Source of the DNA: Streptomyces sp. NBC_00690
GTDB lineage: Bacteria > Actinomycetota > Actinomycetes > Streptomycetales > Streptomycetaceae
Assembly (NCBI RefSeq): GCF_036226685.1
Contig: NZ_CP109009.1
Coordinates: 8,149,501 to 8,213,500, forward strand
Reading direction: 5' to 3'
DNA: 64,000 nt
Within the stretch, counting starts at the first letter, position 1, and the number at the start of each line of letters is the position of its first letter. Below, one piece after another: positions 25,606 through 33,660 of this stretch. Made by a program: the position numbers and the translations under genes. The notes below the pieces were generated by a model. The model ran no database searches. It was given only the letters and a program-made list of their open reading frames with translations, and was not told the DNA's origin.

Positions 25606-26562
25606 CTACTTGGCCGCCCACAGTCCCAGGTGATTCTCACCCGTGTCAGCCGCCCGTCGCAGCGCGTCCGGGGATCCCAGCACGTCGTGCGGGAGGTAGC
25701 CGGACCTGACGTTCAACTCCCATCCGTGCACTTGAACCGCCAGGCAGGCCAGGCCGAGGACGCCCAACGGGAACAGGGTTCTGGGGGCGGGATCGGGGCC
25801 CGTGTTCTCGCGGTGCTCGATGAGTCGGGCCACGAGCGCCCGCTCGAAGGCTCGCTGGTCGTCGTCGAGGAGTACGCGAAGGAGTCGCTGATCCGGTGTC
25901 AGAGTGTCGAAGGCATCCAGTTTCAAGGCCGCTTCGGCGCGCTCATCGGCAGCGGGCTTGCACAGGGGCACGGTGGGCCAGTCCCGGGGGAGATGGCCAT
26001 CGGCCTGCCTGAGGTAGCCGCACAGCGCGTCCATTTCAGCGAGGTCGGCCGGATCCGACGTCGAGTTCAGAAATGAGTACGGCACCCCCTTGTGGATCTC
26101 GGGTGCGTAGTCCTCGCGCAGCAGGAGACCAACCACCCGCTGCCACTCCCACACCAGGCCACTCACCAGGGATACGGCAAAGGTGTCGAGCCAGGTCCTG
26201 GCCGTGGGGGCGATGTCGACGGCGTCGCCAAAGTCGGTGTCCTCGCTGGTGAGCGTCTCCCCGATGAGCGGGAAGACGATCTCCTGGTCGCCGTTGGGGA
26301 AGCAACCAACGCTCAATATGCCCAGGGAACACTCCGCCGCGGTCCGCAGTGCGGACCGCGATGGTTCGTCGAAGGTCGCCCCCTTCTCCAGACTGCGAGC
26401 GGCGACATGGTCCATGAGCTCGTCGTGCATCTCCCGCAGCTTCTGCGGTGAAGGGTCTTCGTCGCACAAGGCGTTCCACCGCTGCCGGGTCCGTCGGTCG
26501 ATGTCATCGAGTGCCCGAGCCGCTTGCTCTCCACTGACCTCGTGACGGGTCACTTCCCGCAT
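25606..26562 (-). CDS. Imm49-family immunity protein
   Basis: This 318-residue soluble protein begins MREVTRHEVSGEQAARALDD. The C-terminal part has the recognisable Imm49 pattern: RAFERALVARLIEHRENTGP, then LFPLGVLGLACLAVQVHGWE and VRSGYLPHDVLGSP. The middle is helical with DTFAVSLVSGLVWEWQRVVG. Imm49 proteins are predicted to neutralise toxins of polymorphic toxin systems, and in Streptomyces they often occur as orphans. No toxin or secretion gene is adjacent, so the partner is unknown. Expressed alone, opposite to the following DUF1992 gene. Confidence 0.75.
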   Translation of the reverse strand: MREVTRHEVSGEQAARALDDIDRRTRQRWNALCDEDPSPQKLREMHDELMDHVAARSLEKGATFDEPSRSALRTAAECSLGILSVGCFPNGDQEIVFPLIGETLTSEDTDFGDAVDIAPTARTWLDTFAVSLVSGLVWEWQRVVGLLLREDYAPEIHKGVPYSFLNSTSDPADLAEMDALCGYLRQADGHLPRDWPTVPLCKPAADERAEAALKLDAFDTLTPDQRLLRVLLDDDQRAFERALVARLIEHRENTGPDPAPRTLFPLGVLGLACLAVQVHGWELNVRSGYLPHDVLGSPDALRRAADTGENHLGLWAAK

Positions 26563-26762
26563 GTCTGCCGTCCCATCATGATCTTTTCGGCTGGATCCGG
26601 CACGCTACCAGCGGGCTCGGACATGGCCGTGGGCTCGGCGCAGTACATCGGGAGCAACGGGAGCTCCACACCGGGCGCACCACTCGTGAAGGGCGGTGCG
26701 AAGGGCCGGTGATGGGTCACATCGCCTTACCGACGATCGTTGTGGTTTGGCATCATGGTGGT

Positions 26763-27170
26763 ATGACGCAACGGAAGCCGCCCGGTGTCCCCTTCGAGGG
26801 CTGGGTCGACCACCAGATCCATGAGGCGGAGAAGCGCGGCGAGTTCGCGAGCCTTCCCGGCTTTGGGAAGCCCTTGTCGAACGACAGTGCTCCGTATGAC
26901 GAGATGTGGTGGATCAAGGCGAAGATGGCACGTGAGGGAGCCTCCTACCTCTCCCCGGTCATCGAGTGCCGCAAGGAAGTCGAGGATCTGCCCGCATCCC
27001 TTTCGCAGGTGATGAGTGAGGCGGAGGTGCGGCAGCGGGTGTCGGACCTCAACAAGAAGATCACTGATCTCCTGCTGATGCCTCCGCCGGGGCCACCGTT
27101 GGGAATCAAGCGTCTCGATGTGAAGGAGATCCTGCGCGAGTGGCGCCGGGCGAGGGATTCCGGCCGGTGA
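26763..27170 (+). CDS. DUF1992 (DnaJ-C28 homology) protein
   Basis: This 135-residue protein carries the diagnostic FEGWVDHQIHEAEKRGEFAS and LPGFGKPLSND motif, with MWWIKAKMAREGASYLSP following. It is the DUF1992 domain shared with the C-terminal domain of eukaryotic DnaJ C28. No J-domain is present. The ATG at 26763 yields the family-typical N terminus (MTQRKPPGVPFEGW). Cellular function is not established. Likely cytoplasmic. It converges on the VOC gene. Confidence 0.9.
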   Translation: MTQRKPPGVPFEGWVDHQIHEAEKRGEFASLPGFGKPLSNDSAPYDEMWWIKAKMAREGASYLSPVIECRKEVEDLPASLSQVMSEAEVRQRVSDLNKKITDLLLMPPPGPPLGIKRLDVKEILREWRRARDSGR

Positions 27171-27231
27171 ATCCCGCCCTCGGACGCACTGGACCGATGG
27201 CCCTGATGCTGGTGGGGCGAGGGCCCACTTC

Positions 27232-27708
27232 CTAGGCTTCGGCGTCCGCCGCCCGATAGAGCTCGGCGACGTCGATCTTCTTCATGCCGAGCATCGCCTT
27301 CATGGCGCGCTGGGCGCGCTTTTGGTCTGGGTCGCTGAGCAGCTCACCGAGTGCGGCGGGGGCCACCTGCCAGGACAGCCCGTACTTGTCCTTCAGCCAG
27401 CCGCACGGCCCTTCCTGGCCGCCTTCGGACAGCTTGCTCCAGTAGTGGTCGACCTCTTCCTGATCGGCACAGTTGATCAGAAGCGAGATCGCCTCGCTGA
27501 AGGTGAACTCCGGGCCGCCGTTGATCGCGGTGTACGGCTGCCCGTCGAGGACGAAGTCGACCGTCAGTACGGTGCCTGCCGGGCGTGGACCGGCCTCGCC
27601 GTAGTGCGAGACGTTCGTGATCTTCGAGTTCGGGAAGACCGATACGTAGAACTGCGCTGCGTCCTCACCTTGGGTGTCGAACCAGAGATTGGGCGTCACG
27701 GTGGGCAT
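27232..27708 (-). CDS. VOC-family (PhnB-like) protein
   Basis: This 158-residue protein starts MPTVTPNLWFDTQGEDAAQF and contains FYVSVFPNSKITNVSHYGEA, GTVLTVDFVLDGQPYTAING and YGLSWQVAPAALGELLSDPD. These are typical of the PhnB/'3-demethylubiquinone methyltransferase-like' branch of the vicinal-oxygen-chelate superfamily. The C-terminal RAMKAMLGMKKIDVAELYRA is family-typical. Such proteins bind metal or small molecules and often have no known reaction. AAGGGGA precedes the ATG at 27708. It lies downstream of the large hairpin that ends the 2-oxoacid dehydrogenase operon. Confidence 0.88.
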   Translation of the reverse strand: MPTVTPNLWFDTQGEDAAQFYVSVFPNSKITNVSHYGEAGPRPAGTVLTVDFVLDGQPYTAINGGPEFTFSEAISLLINCADQEEVDHYWSKLSEGGQEGPCGWLKDKYGLSWQVAPAALGELLSDPDQKRAQRAMKAMLGMKKIDVAELYRAADAEA

Positions 27709-27919
27709 CGCATTCCCCTTGTCGTCGTGCTGTGGCTCTCTCCGCTTTCCCTGTATGGACTGTCGGGCCGCTCGGAACTCATCGCCTTCGACCGGCCGGA
27801 TGCTCCAAGGGACCGACACTGCCATCGTGCGGGACATGATCGGGTCTCGCCGAACGGGTGGCACACGGTCCGTTCGCTGGACACGACTGGCCGTCACATC
27901 GATCGGGAGCCCCTGGACG

Positions 27920-27986
27920 GATGGAGCCGACGCGGTGCAGTCCCGCAGGGTTCTCCCCTGCGGGACTGCACCGCGTCGACTCCATC
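27920..27986 (-). terminator. Very long hairpin (30 of 31 bp paired) ending the E1-E2 operon
   Basis: A perfect 23-bp stem (27928-27950 with 27956-27978) around the loop TTCTC extends past one C/A mismatch by another 7 bp (GATGGAG/CTCCATC). It lies 25 bp downstream of the E2 stop on the minus strand, and between that gene and the VOC gene at 27708. It should be an efficient terminator, though the length exceeds usual needs. Confidence 0.85.
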
Positions 27987-28010
27987 AGCGGCTCCCACTG
28001 CGGAGCGGGC

Positions 28011-29435
28011 TCAGAGCAGGATGCGCATTGGGTGTTCGATGCGTTCCTTGAAGGCGCCCAGCCATTGCGCGGCGAGTGCCCCGTCCAGGACACGGTGATC
28101 GCCGGAGAGAGTGACGGTCATGATCGTGGCCGATGTGATGCCACCGTCGTCGTCCACGACCGCGCGACGCGTGGCCGCGCCCACCGCGAGGATTCCCGCA
28201 TGGGGCGGATTGATGATCGCGCCGAACCGTTCGATCCCGTACATTCCGAGATTCGAAACGGTGAACGAGCCTCCTTCGAGGTCGGACTGGCTCAGTCGGC
28301 CTTCCCTCGCCCGCCCGGCCAGATCGGCGACGGTGCGGCCGATGTCGCCGATCGAGCGGGTGTCGACGTTGCGTACGACCGGGGTGACCAAGCCGCCGTC
28401 GATGGCGACCGCAACCGCAATCGAGACCGACGAGAACCTGCGGATCGCATCCGGCGTCCAGATCGCATTGGCCTCGGGCACGTCCTGGAGAGCTCCGGCG
28501 ACCGCCTTTACGACGAAGTCGTTGACGGACGGGGTCGGTGTGTTCGGTCCGTGGTCGGCCTTCATCGTCCGACGCAGCTCCAACAGTGCGTCGACGCGGC
28601 AGTCGATGTCCATGTAGAAGTGCGGAACGGTGCTCTTGCTCTCGGTGAGTCGCCGGGCGATCGCACGGCGCATACCGGTGTGCGGCACATCGGTGAACTC
28701 GCCGTCGTCCGCGTGGCGCGGAACGGGTCGGCTCGCCTCGCTGGTTGCCGGTGAAGGTACGGCCCCGGGCCGGACCGCGGGTGCAGCCGGTTGCGCGAGG
28801 GTCGGTGCGACGGGTTGTTGCGCCGCGTCTGCCTTGAACCGGTCGAGGTCGCGACGGACGATGCGTCCGCCGGGGCCCGTGCCGACCACCGTGGTGAGAT
28901 CCACCTTTCGATCGCGGGCGAGCCGCCGTACGAGCGGGCTGGCGAACAGACGCTCCCGGGACGGCAACTCTGCCACCGGCACGGAGTTCTCGGTGTACTC
29001 CTGTTGCTGTGTGTCCGGGCGGGCAGTCGATGCCTCGGCGGGAGCCGTGGCTGTCTCGGCCGGGGCCGGGGCGTCACCTTCACCGTCGGCAGACGTACCA
29101 GACGTACCAGACGTACCAGACGTACCAGACGTACCAGACGTACTGGACGAAGCAGGTCCACCGGAGACCTCGGCCAGTGCCTGCTCGGCCGTCTCACCTG
29201 CGACAGCCAGTACGAGCATCGGTGTACCGACCGTGACCGGCGTGCCGAGCTCGACGAGGAAACCCGCGACCGTGCCGGCCTGCTCGGCCTCGTAGTCGAC
29301 CGCGGCTTTCTCGGTCTCGATCTCCGCGATCGCCTGTCCGACCGACACCTCCTGGCCCGGTGCGACGTGCCAGGCCAGCACGATGGCTTCGGCCATGCCG
29401 GTCAGGACTTCGGGCATGCGGATGACAAGGGCCAT
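28011..29435 (-). CDS. Dihydrolipoamide acyltransferase, E2 of a 2-oxoacid dehydrogenase
   Basis: This 474-residue E2 has an N-terminal lipoyl domain with the lipoylated K43 in IAEIETEKAAVDYE. A flexible linker contains a (Thr-Ser-Gly)n run encoded by the tandem repeat at 29092-29145. The peripheral-subunit-binding domain reads FASPLVRRLARDRKVDLTTV then GTGPGGRIVRRDL. The catalytic acyltransferase domain ends LSGDHRVLDGALAAQWLG, with H447 and D451 as the active-site pair. It forms the multienzyme core and transfers the acyl group from lipoamide to CoA. Its ATG overlaps the E1 stop by one base (TGATG). No E3 gene is in the cluster. The native substrate, pyruvate, branched-chain or acetoin-type, is uncertain. 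Confidence 0.93.
   Translation of the reverse strand: MALVIRMPEVLTGMAEAIVLAWHVAPGQEVSVGQAIAEIETEKAAVDYEAEQAGTVAGFLVELGTPVTVGTPMLVLAVAGETAEQALAEVSGGPASSSTSGTSGTSGTSGTSGTSADGEGDAPAPAETATAPAEASTARPDTQQQEYTENSVPVAELPSRERLFASPLVRRLARDRKVDLTTVVGTGPGGRIVRRDLDRFKADAAQQPVAPTLAQPAAPAVRPGAVPSPATSEASRPVPRHADDGEFTDVPHTGMRRAIARRLTESKSTVPHFYMDIDCRVDALLELRRTMKADHGPNTPTPSVNDFVVKAVAGALQDVPEANAIWTPDAIRRFSSVSIAVAVAIDGGLVTPVVRNVDTRSIGDIGRTVADLAGRAREGRLSQSDLEGGSFTVSNLGMYGIERFGAIINPPHAGILAVGAATRRAVVDDDGGITSATIMTVTLSGDHRVLDGALAAQWLGAFKERIEHPMRILL
29092..29145. repeat. Six 9-bp tandem units encoding a Thr-Ser-Gly linker
   Basis: The unit GACGTACCA is repeated five times exactly, with a sixth diverged unit (GACGTACTG). 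On the coding minus strand it encodes Thr-Ser-Gly triplets between the lipoyl and subunit-binding domains of E2. The near-identity of units suggests recent slippage, so linker length may vary between strains. Confidence 0.9.
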
Positions 29436-31621
29436 CAGTTCCCTCCCATGGCGGCCAGGCTGCGTCGGAGCGCGGCGGCGATGTCATCGACCTGTGCGAT
29501 GGACGCTGCTTCGAGCACCCGGGAGATGCTGGGGCTCGCCTCACCACCGGTGACCCGCTCGACCGGCTGATCCAGCCAGTCGAAGTACCGGCGCTGGATC
29601 TCATCGGCGAGCCAGCCACCGTAGGAGGTGCCCTGTGCGCCCTGCTCGACGATGAGCACCGCGTTCGTCTTGCGGATGCTCGCACCGATGGTGTCCCAGT
29701 CGATCGACGCCCGGTCGAGCCAGCGCAGATCGATCAGATCGGCGTCCGCACCGGTGTTCTCGATCGCTTCGAGTGCCTTGTGCACCATCGACAGATAGCT
29801 GATCACGGTGATGTCGGAGCCGGTGCGGCGCACAGCCGCGACACCCAGGGGAAGCTGGTAGTCGAGATCGCCCTCGGGCACGTCCTGTGACACTCCGTAC
29901 AGGTCGACGTGTTCGATCACGAGGACCGGATCCGAGAGGGCCATGGCGGTGTTGAACAGCCCGATGTAGTCGGCCGCTGTGGAAGGGGCCACGATGCGCC
30001 AGCCGGGGCTGGTGGCGAAGATTCCGGCTGGATCCATGAGGTGCTGCGAGCCGTAACCGGAACCCATGGCCACCTTGGTGCGCAGCACGAGGGGGACGGC
30101 GCTGTCGCCGCCGAACATGTGGCGGGCCTTGCCGATCTGGTTGAACACCTGGTCGGCCGCGACCCAGAGGAAGTCGGGGTACATGAACTCGATGACGGGC
30201 CGGAACCGACCGTCCAGTGCCAGGCCGGCGCCCAGGCCAGCGAAGGCGTTCTCGCTGATCGGCGTACCCAGTACGCGATCGGGTGCAACCTGTAGTGCCC
30301 GCTTGGTCACGCCGTTGGTTCCACCACCGAGGCGGTGCACGTCCTCGCCGAGGACGACGACCCTCGGGTCTTGCGCCATCCGGCGTCCGAGGACATCGGA
30401 AGCCGCCGTGACAAATCGTTTCTGCTCGGCAGGTCCGTCGTACGTCGCCGGGTCGAGGGTACGGGCGCCGGCCAGCTCGCTGGCGTCGCCGCGCAGACCG
30501 TCGTTGGCCGTGGCGGGGTCGGGCCAGTGCGCCGGCATGATCCGTCGCTTGCCCTGGTTGTCCGGATCGGCTTCGACGAGCTCTTCCGTGAGCTGTCGCA
30601 TCGCCTCGCGCGCCTGCTCGCGGACCCCGGCCGCGGCTGCTTCGTCGAGCAGCCCGAGGCGGGACATCTCCCGCTCGGTCTTCAGGATGGGGTCGCGTTC
30701 GCGCCAGGCCGCCTCTTCCTCCTTGGTGCGGTACCCGAAGGCGCTGCCGGTGTACCCGCCGTTCTGGTGGAAGTAGCGGTAGACGTCGGCCTCGATGATG
30801 CACGGCCCTCCGCCGCCGCGCATGACCTCCTCCGCCTGGGCCATGGCGAGGTGTACGGCGAGGGGGTCCATCCCGTCGACGCGCCACGATGGAATGCCGA
30901 ATCCGAGGCCACGGCCCGAGAGCCTGTCTTCGCGGGTGACCTCCGCGACCCGTGTCGAGACGGCGTAGAGGTTGTTCTCGATGAAGAAGCACAGCGGCAG
31001 GTCCCAGGCCGCCGCGAGGTTCAGTGTCTCCAGGACCGATCCGATGTTGACCGCTCCGTCGCCGAAGTAGGTGACGGTCAGGTCGTCGGTGTTGGAGTGG
31101 CGCTGCGCCCAGGCGTTGCCGGCTGCCAGCGGGACGCCGCCTCCGACGATCGCGTTGCTGCCCAGGGCGCCGGCTTCGAGCCACTGCAAGTGGATCGAAC
31201 CGCCGCGTCCCTTGGTGAAGCCCTGGGCGAGTCCGAGGATCTCCGCGAGCGTGCGGCGCAGCACCGTGCGGACGCCGTCGTCCACGAGGTTCTCCAGGTC
31301 GACCTCGCCCTTGGTGACATGGGTGAGGGCCTTGGAGAGGAACTGGTGGTGGCTGCGGTGCGAGCCGTTGATGCCGTCGGAGGTCCGCAATCCGATCGCT
31401 GAGCCGACGGCACCGCCTTCCTGCCCGATGCTGGAGTGGGCGGGACCGTGTACGAGTCCCTCACCGGCGAGGTCGAGCACCGTTTCCTCGAAGGCCCGGA
31501 TGAGGTGCAGCTGGGCGAGCATGCCGCGCAGCAGGTCGGGATCGGCCTTTCCCCAGTCGGCCTGTGTGGCGGTGAACTCCACCCAAGGGCGGATCGGTTC
31601 CAAACGTCGTTGGCGCGGCAA
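29435..31621 (-). CDS. Fused E1 alpha/beta subunit of a 2-oxoacid dehydrogenase
   Basis: The 728-residue product joins both E1 subunits. The alpha part (~40-360) has the thiamine-pyrophosphate motif GDGAVNIGSVLETLNLAAAW ... IENN, plus SIGQEGGAVGSAIGLRTSDG. The beta part (~400-725) has VVLGEDVHRLGGGTNGVTKR and FMYPDFLWVAADQVFNQIGK. Fusion into one chain is seen in some bacterial pyruvate/branched-chain E1 enzymes. The TTG at 31621 is chosen because GGAGGAG immediately precedes it. The open frame extends upstream to 31708 but crosses the likely transcription start. Cotranscribed with E2 from the promoter at 31680-31708. Substrate unresolved. Confidence 0.9.
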   Translation of the reverse strand: MPRQRRLEPIRPWVEFTATQADWGKADPDLLRGMLAQLHLIRAFEETVLDLAGEGLVHGPAHSSIGQEGGAVGSAIGLRTSDGINGSHRSHHQFLSKALTHVTKGEVDLENLVDDGVRTVLRRTLAEILGLAQGFTKGRGGSIHLQWLEAGALGSNAIVGGGVPLAAGNAWAQRHSNTDDLTVTYFGDGAVNIGSVLETLNLAAAWDLPLCFFIENNLYAVSTRVAEVTREDRLSGRGLGFGIPSWRVDGMDPLAVHLAMAQAEEVMRGGGGPCIIEADVYRYFHQNGGYTGSAFGYRTKEEEAAWRERDPILKTEREMSRLGLLDEAAAAGVREQAREAMRQLTEELVEADPDNQGKRRIMPAHWPDPATANDGLRGDASELAGARTLDPATYDGPAEQKRFVTAASDVLGRRMAQDPRVVVLGEDVHRLGGGTNGVTKRALQVAPDRVLGTPISENAFAGLGAGLALDGRFRPVIEFMYPDFLWVAADQVFNQIGKARHMFGGDSAVPLVLRTKVAMGSGYGSQHLMDPAGIFATSPGWRIVAPSTAADYIGLFNTAMALSDPVLVIEHVDLYGVSQDVPEGDLDYQLPLGVAAVRRTGSDITVISYLSMVHKALEAIENTGADADLIDLRWLDRASIDWDTIGASIRKTNAVLIVEQGAQGTSYGGWLADEIQRRYFDWLDQPVERVTGGEASPSISRVLEAASIAQVDDIAAALRRSLAAMGGN

Positions 31622-31679
31622 GGCTCCTCCGTGGCGGTCGGGCGCAACAGCGCGTCGTCGCGCCGTCGAAGCTGCGGCA

Positions 31680-31708
31680 AAAGTAGACCCAATAGGATCC
31701 AATCGCAA
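31680..31708 (-). promoter_or_regulatory. Promoter of the E1-E2 operon overlapping a GntR-type operator
   Basis: On the minus strand TTGCGA (31703-31708), a 17-bp spacer and TACTTT (31680-31685) form a good sigma-70-type promoter. It starts about 50 nt before the E1 TTG. The spacer contains ATTGGATCCTAT (31692-31703 complement), close to the ATTGNATNCAAT consensus of FCD-type GntR repressors. Binding here would block the promoter. Confidence 0.65.
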
Positions 31709-31734
31709 TACCTTGTTGTGTCATGTGCCAGAAA

Positions 31735-31766
31735 TTGTCGGAGTCTGGTCGCTCATTGTATCCAAT
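31735..31766 (+). promoter_or_regulatory. Promoter of VOC-gntR with overlapping operator
   Basis: TTGTCG (31735-31740), an 18-bp spacer and TATCCA (31759-31764) form a plausible promoter. The palindrome-like ATTGTATCCAAT (31755-31766) covers its -10. It is the second copy of the element found in the divergent E1-E2 promoter, 63 bp away centre to centre (six helical turns). Confidence 0.6.
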
Positions 31767-31806
31767 GCTACGGTGAGGACTCATAGGCTTGAGGAAAGGA
31801 AGGCAT

Positions 31807-32334
31807 ATGTCCCTGCCCGGCTTGAAAGGCACCGAGCACATCGGATTCACCGTTCCCGACCTGGAAGAGGCGGACGCCTTCTTCACGGACGTCATCGGCT
31901 GCGTGCGCATCTACGAGCTCGGTCCGTTCGCGCACGAGCGCGGGGACTGGATGAGTAAGCAGCTGAACGTCCACCCGCGCTCGATCATGCGCAAGCTGTA
32001 CTTCTACCGCTGTGGCATCGGGCCGAACTTCGAGGTCTTCCAGTGGGAGGCTGCGGACGGCCAGCTCCCGCAGCCCCGCAACAGCGACGTCGGCGGACAT
32101 CACCTGGCGTTCTACGTCGACGATCTCGACGCCGCGGTCGCCTATCTGAAGTCGCGGAACGTCCGGGTGCTCGGCGAACCCGTCGCGAGCGCCAACGCCA
32201 GCGCGGGCCAGCGCTGGGTCTACTTCCTCTCCCCGTGGGGGATGCAGTTCGAGTTGGTCAGCTTTCCCCAGGGCAAGGCATATGAAGCGGGCGCGCCAGT
32301 GACATTGTGGAACCCGACGCGCCCAGCAGACTAG
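31807..32334 (+). CDS. VOC-family (glyoxalase-like) protein
   Basis: This 175-residue protein starts MSLPGLKGTEHIGFTVPDLE with paired beta-alpha-beta-beta-beta modules. Likely metal ligands are the histidine in GTEHIGFTV, the glutamate in GPNFEVFQW, the histidine in VGGHHLAFYVDD and the glutamate in GMQFELVSF, arranged as in vicinal-oxygen-chelate enzymes. It is divergent from the E1-E2 operon and followed after 13 bp by the GntR regulator. So it probably acts on an intermediate of the same catabolic route (isomerase, hydrolase or dioxygenase-like). AAGGAAGG upstream supports the ATG at 31807. The exact reaction is unknown. Confidence 0.85.
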   Translation: MSLPGLKGTEHIGFTVPDLEEADAFFTDVIGCVRIYELGPFAHERGDWMSKQLNVHPRSIMRKLYFYRCGIGPNFEVFQWEAADGQLPQPRNSDVGGHHLAFYVDDLDAAVAYLKSRNVRVLGEPVASANASAGQRWVYFLSPWGMQFELVSFPQGKAYEAGAPVTLWNPTRPAD

Positions 32335-32347
32335 GAGGCCCTGCACC

Positions 32348-33094
32348 GTGAGCGACAACGCCACGCCCACCCCGAGCACGCCCGTGGACGCCCGCCCCGC
32401 TCTCCACGGGGAGAGCGGGGCAGGCGCAGGACGGCACGGCAATGCGAGCCGTCGCATCGCCGACGGCCTCCGTGCCGCGATCCTGTCCGGGGAGCTGCCT
32501 CCCGGAACCCGGATCCGCCAGGAGGAGGTCGCGGCGAACTACGGAGCCAGCCGCATCCCGGTGCGTGGTGCCCTGAACATCCTGCAGTCCGACGGCCTGG
32601 TGACCCTCGTGGCGAACGCCGGGGCCTGGGTCGCGCAACTGAACCTCGCCGAGTGCGAAGAGGCGTACCAGTTGCGGGAGCAGATCGAACCGCTCCTGCT
32701 CCGGGCGAGCAGGCCCGGTCTGACGGCCGACAAGCTCGACCGGATGGACGACCTCGCATCACGGATGGAACGGGCGGCGACTCCCGAGGAGTTCCTCCAT
32801 CTCGACCGGGAGTTCCATGACCTCTCCTACTCCGGGGCCGAGACGGTCGTGCTTTCCGACTTCGTCGATCGGCTGTGGAACATGACCCAGCAGTACCGGC
32901 TCGCTTTTGTGCGTCTGTTTGACGAGCAGGGCAGTGCGATCGTCCACGACGAGCACCGGATGCTGGTCCGTGCGCTGCGGGAAGGTGACGACGATCAGGC
33001 GGGCCTCGTCATGCGCGGGCACATCCGCCGAACCCGTCTGGCGCTCGCCCAGCATCCGGAACTCTTCGACACCACAACGCCCAAGCAGAGTTGA
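32348..33094 (+). CDS. GntR-family (FCD domain) repressor
   Basis: The 248-residue product has an N-terminal winged helix (ASRRIADGLRAAILSGELPP, QEEVAANYGASRIPVRGALN, then LQSDGLVTLVANAGAWVAQL) and a C-terminal all-helical FCD domain (AYQLREQIEPLLLRA ... FHDLSYSG ... HDEHRMLVRALREGD). The FCD domain usually holds a metal and an organic acid inducer. GTG at 32348 has AGGAGG ten bases upstream. It follows the VOC gene closely and is the obvious regulator of the two ATTGNATCCAAT elements in the E1/VOC intergenic region. It probably represses both directions until the pathway substrate binds. Confidence 0.92.
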   Translation: MSDNATPTPSTPVDARPALHGESGAGAGRHGNASRRIADGLRAAILSGELPPGTRIRQEEVAANYGASRIPVRGALNILQSDGLVTLVANAGAWVAQLNLAECEEAYQLREQIEPLLLRASRPGLTADKLDRMDDLASRMERAATPEEFLHLDREFHDLSYSGAETVVLSDFVDRLWNMTQQYRLAFVRLFDEQGSAIVHDEHRMLVRALREGDDDQAGLVMRGHIRRTRLALAQHPELFDTTTPKQS

Positions 33095-33660
33095 CGCCCC
33101 GCGGTACCCGATCCCCCCGCCTCGAAGATCGCTGCGGCCAGGGGGTTCGACCGCGTTCACCACGAAGCAGTCGTGATCCGGATTGAACCGGTCGTTGATC
33201 CGGACCGGCCACCTGGGGCGAGTGCGCAGACCGCACTGCGGCGGCCACCCGCGCGGAGTGCGTAGGCCACCTTGCGATGGTGCCGTTGGGGGAGGGTGAA
33301 GGAAGTGTGCCCCTCCGCCGAAGTAGCACGGCGGCCCGTGGCGTCTCGTTAGGATTCGACGACGAACTGCGGACTCTCCATGACACCGCAGAACGCCCAG
33401 ACCTGGTCCCTACGCAGTCGCACCCCCGGCGCACGGTTCCCTGGCCGCTCCCGGGATCCCGAGCACATCCCGAGGACATCCCGAGCCCGAGTCCCGGCAT
33501 CGGTCGAGTGAGCACGGTGGACGGCACAGTCGGCCGATGGCCGGCCGCGCGTACGGGCCCGCCGGGGAAGGGAACACGTCCGGAACGGGAGCGCGTTCGG
33601 AAATCGGGGGAGGGCCGCCGCGGACCCGTTCGCATTCCTCCGTGCTAAAGGCGGATCCAG
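33095..33660. other. Intergenic region with short tandem repeat
   Basis: About 570 bp without a supported gene. Three 11-bp units (ATCCCGAGCAC, ATCCCGAGGAC and a diverged third) lie head to tail at 33456-33488. A CCGGTC/GACCGG hairpin near 33188-33212 may end the GntR transcript. Confidence 0.45.

Noticed and set aside
31622..31708. Extended N terminus of E1 starting at TTG 31708
   Set aside because: The extension crosses the predicted -10/-35 region and lacks a ribosome site. The TTG at 31621 has GGAGGAG just upstream.
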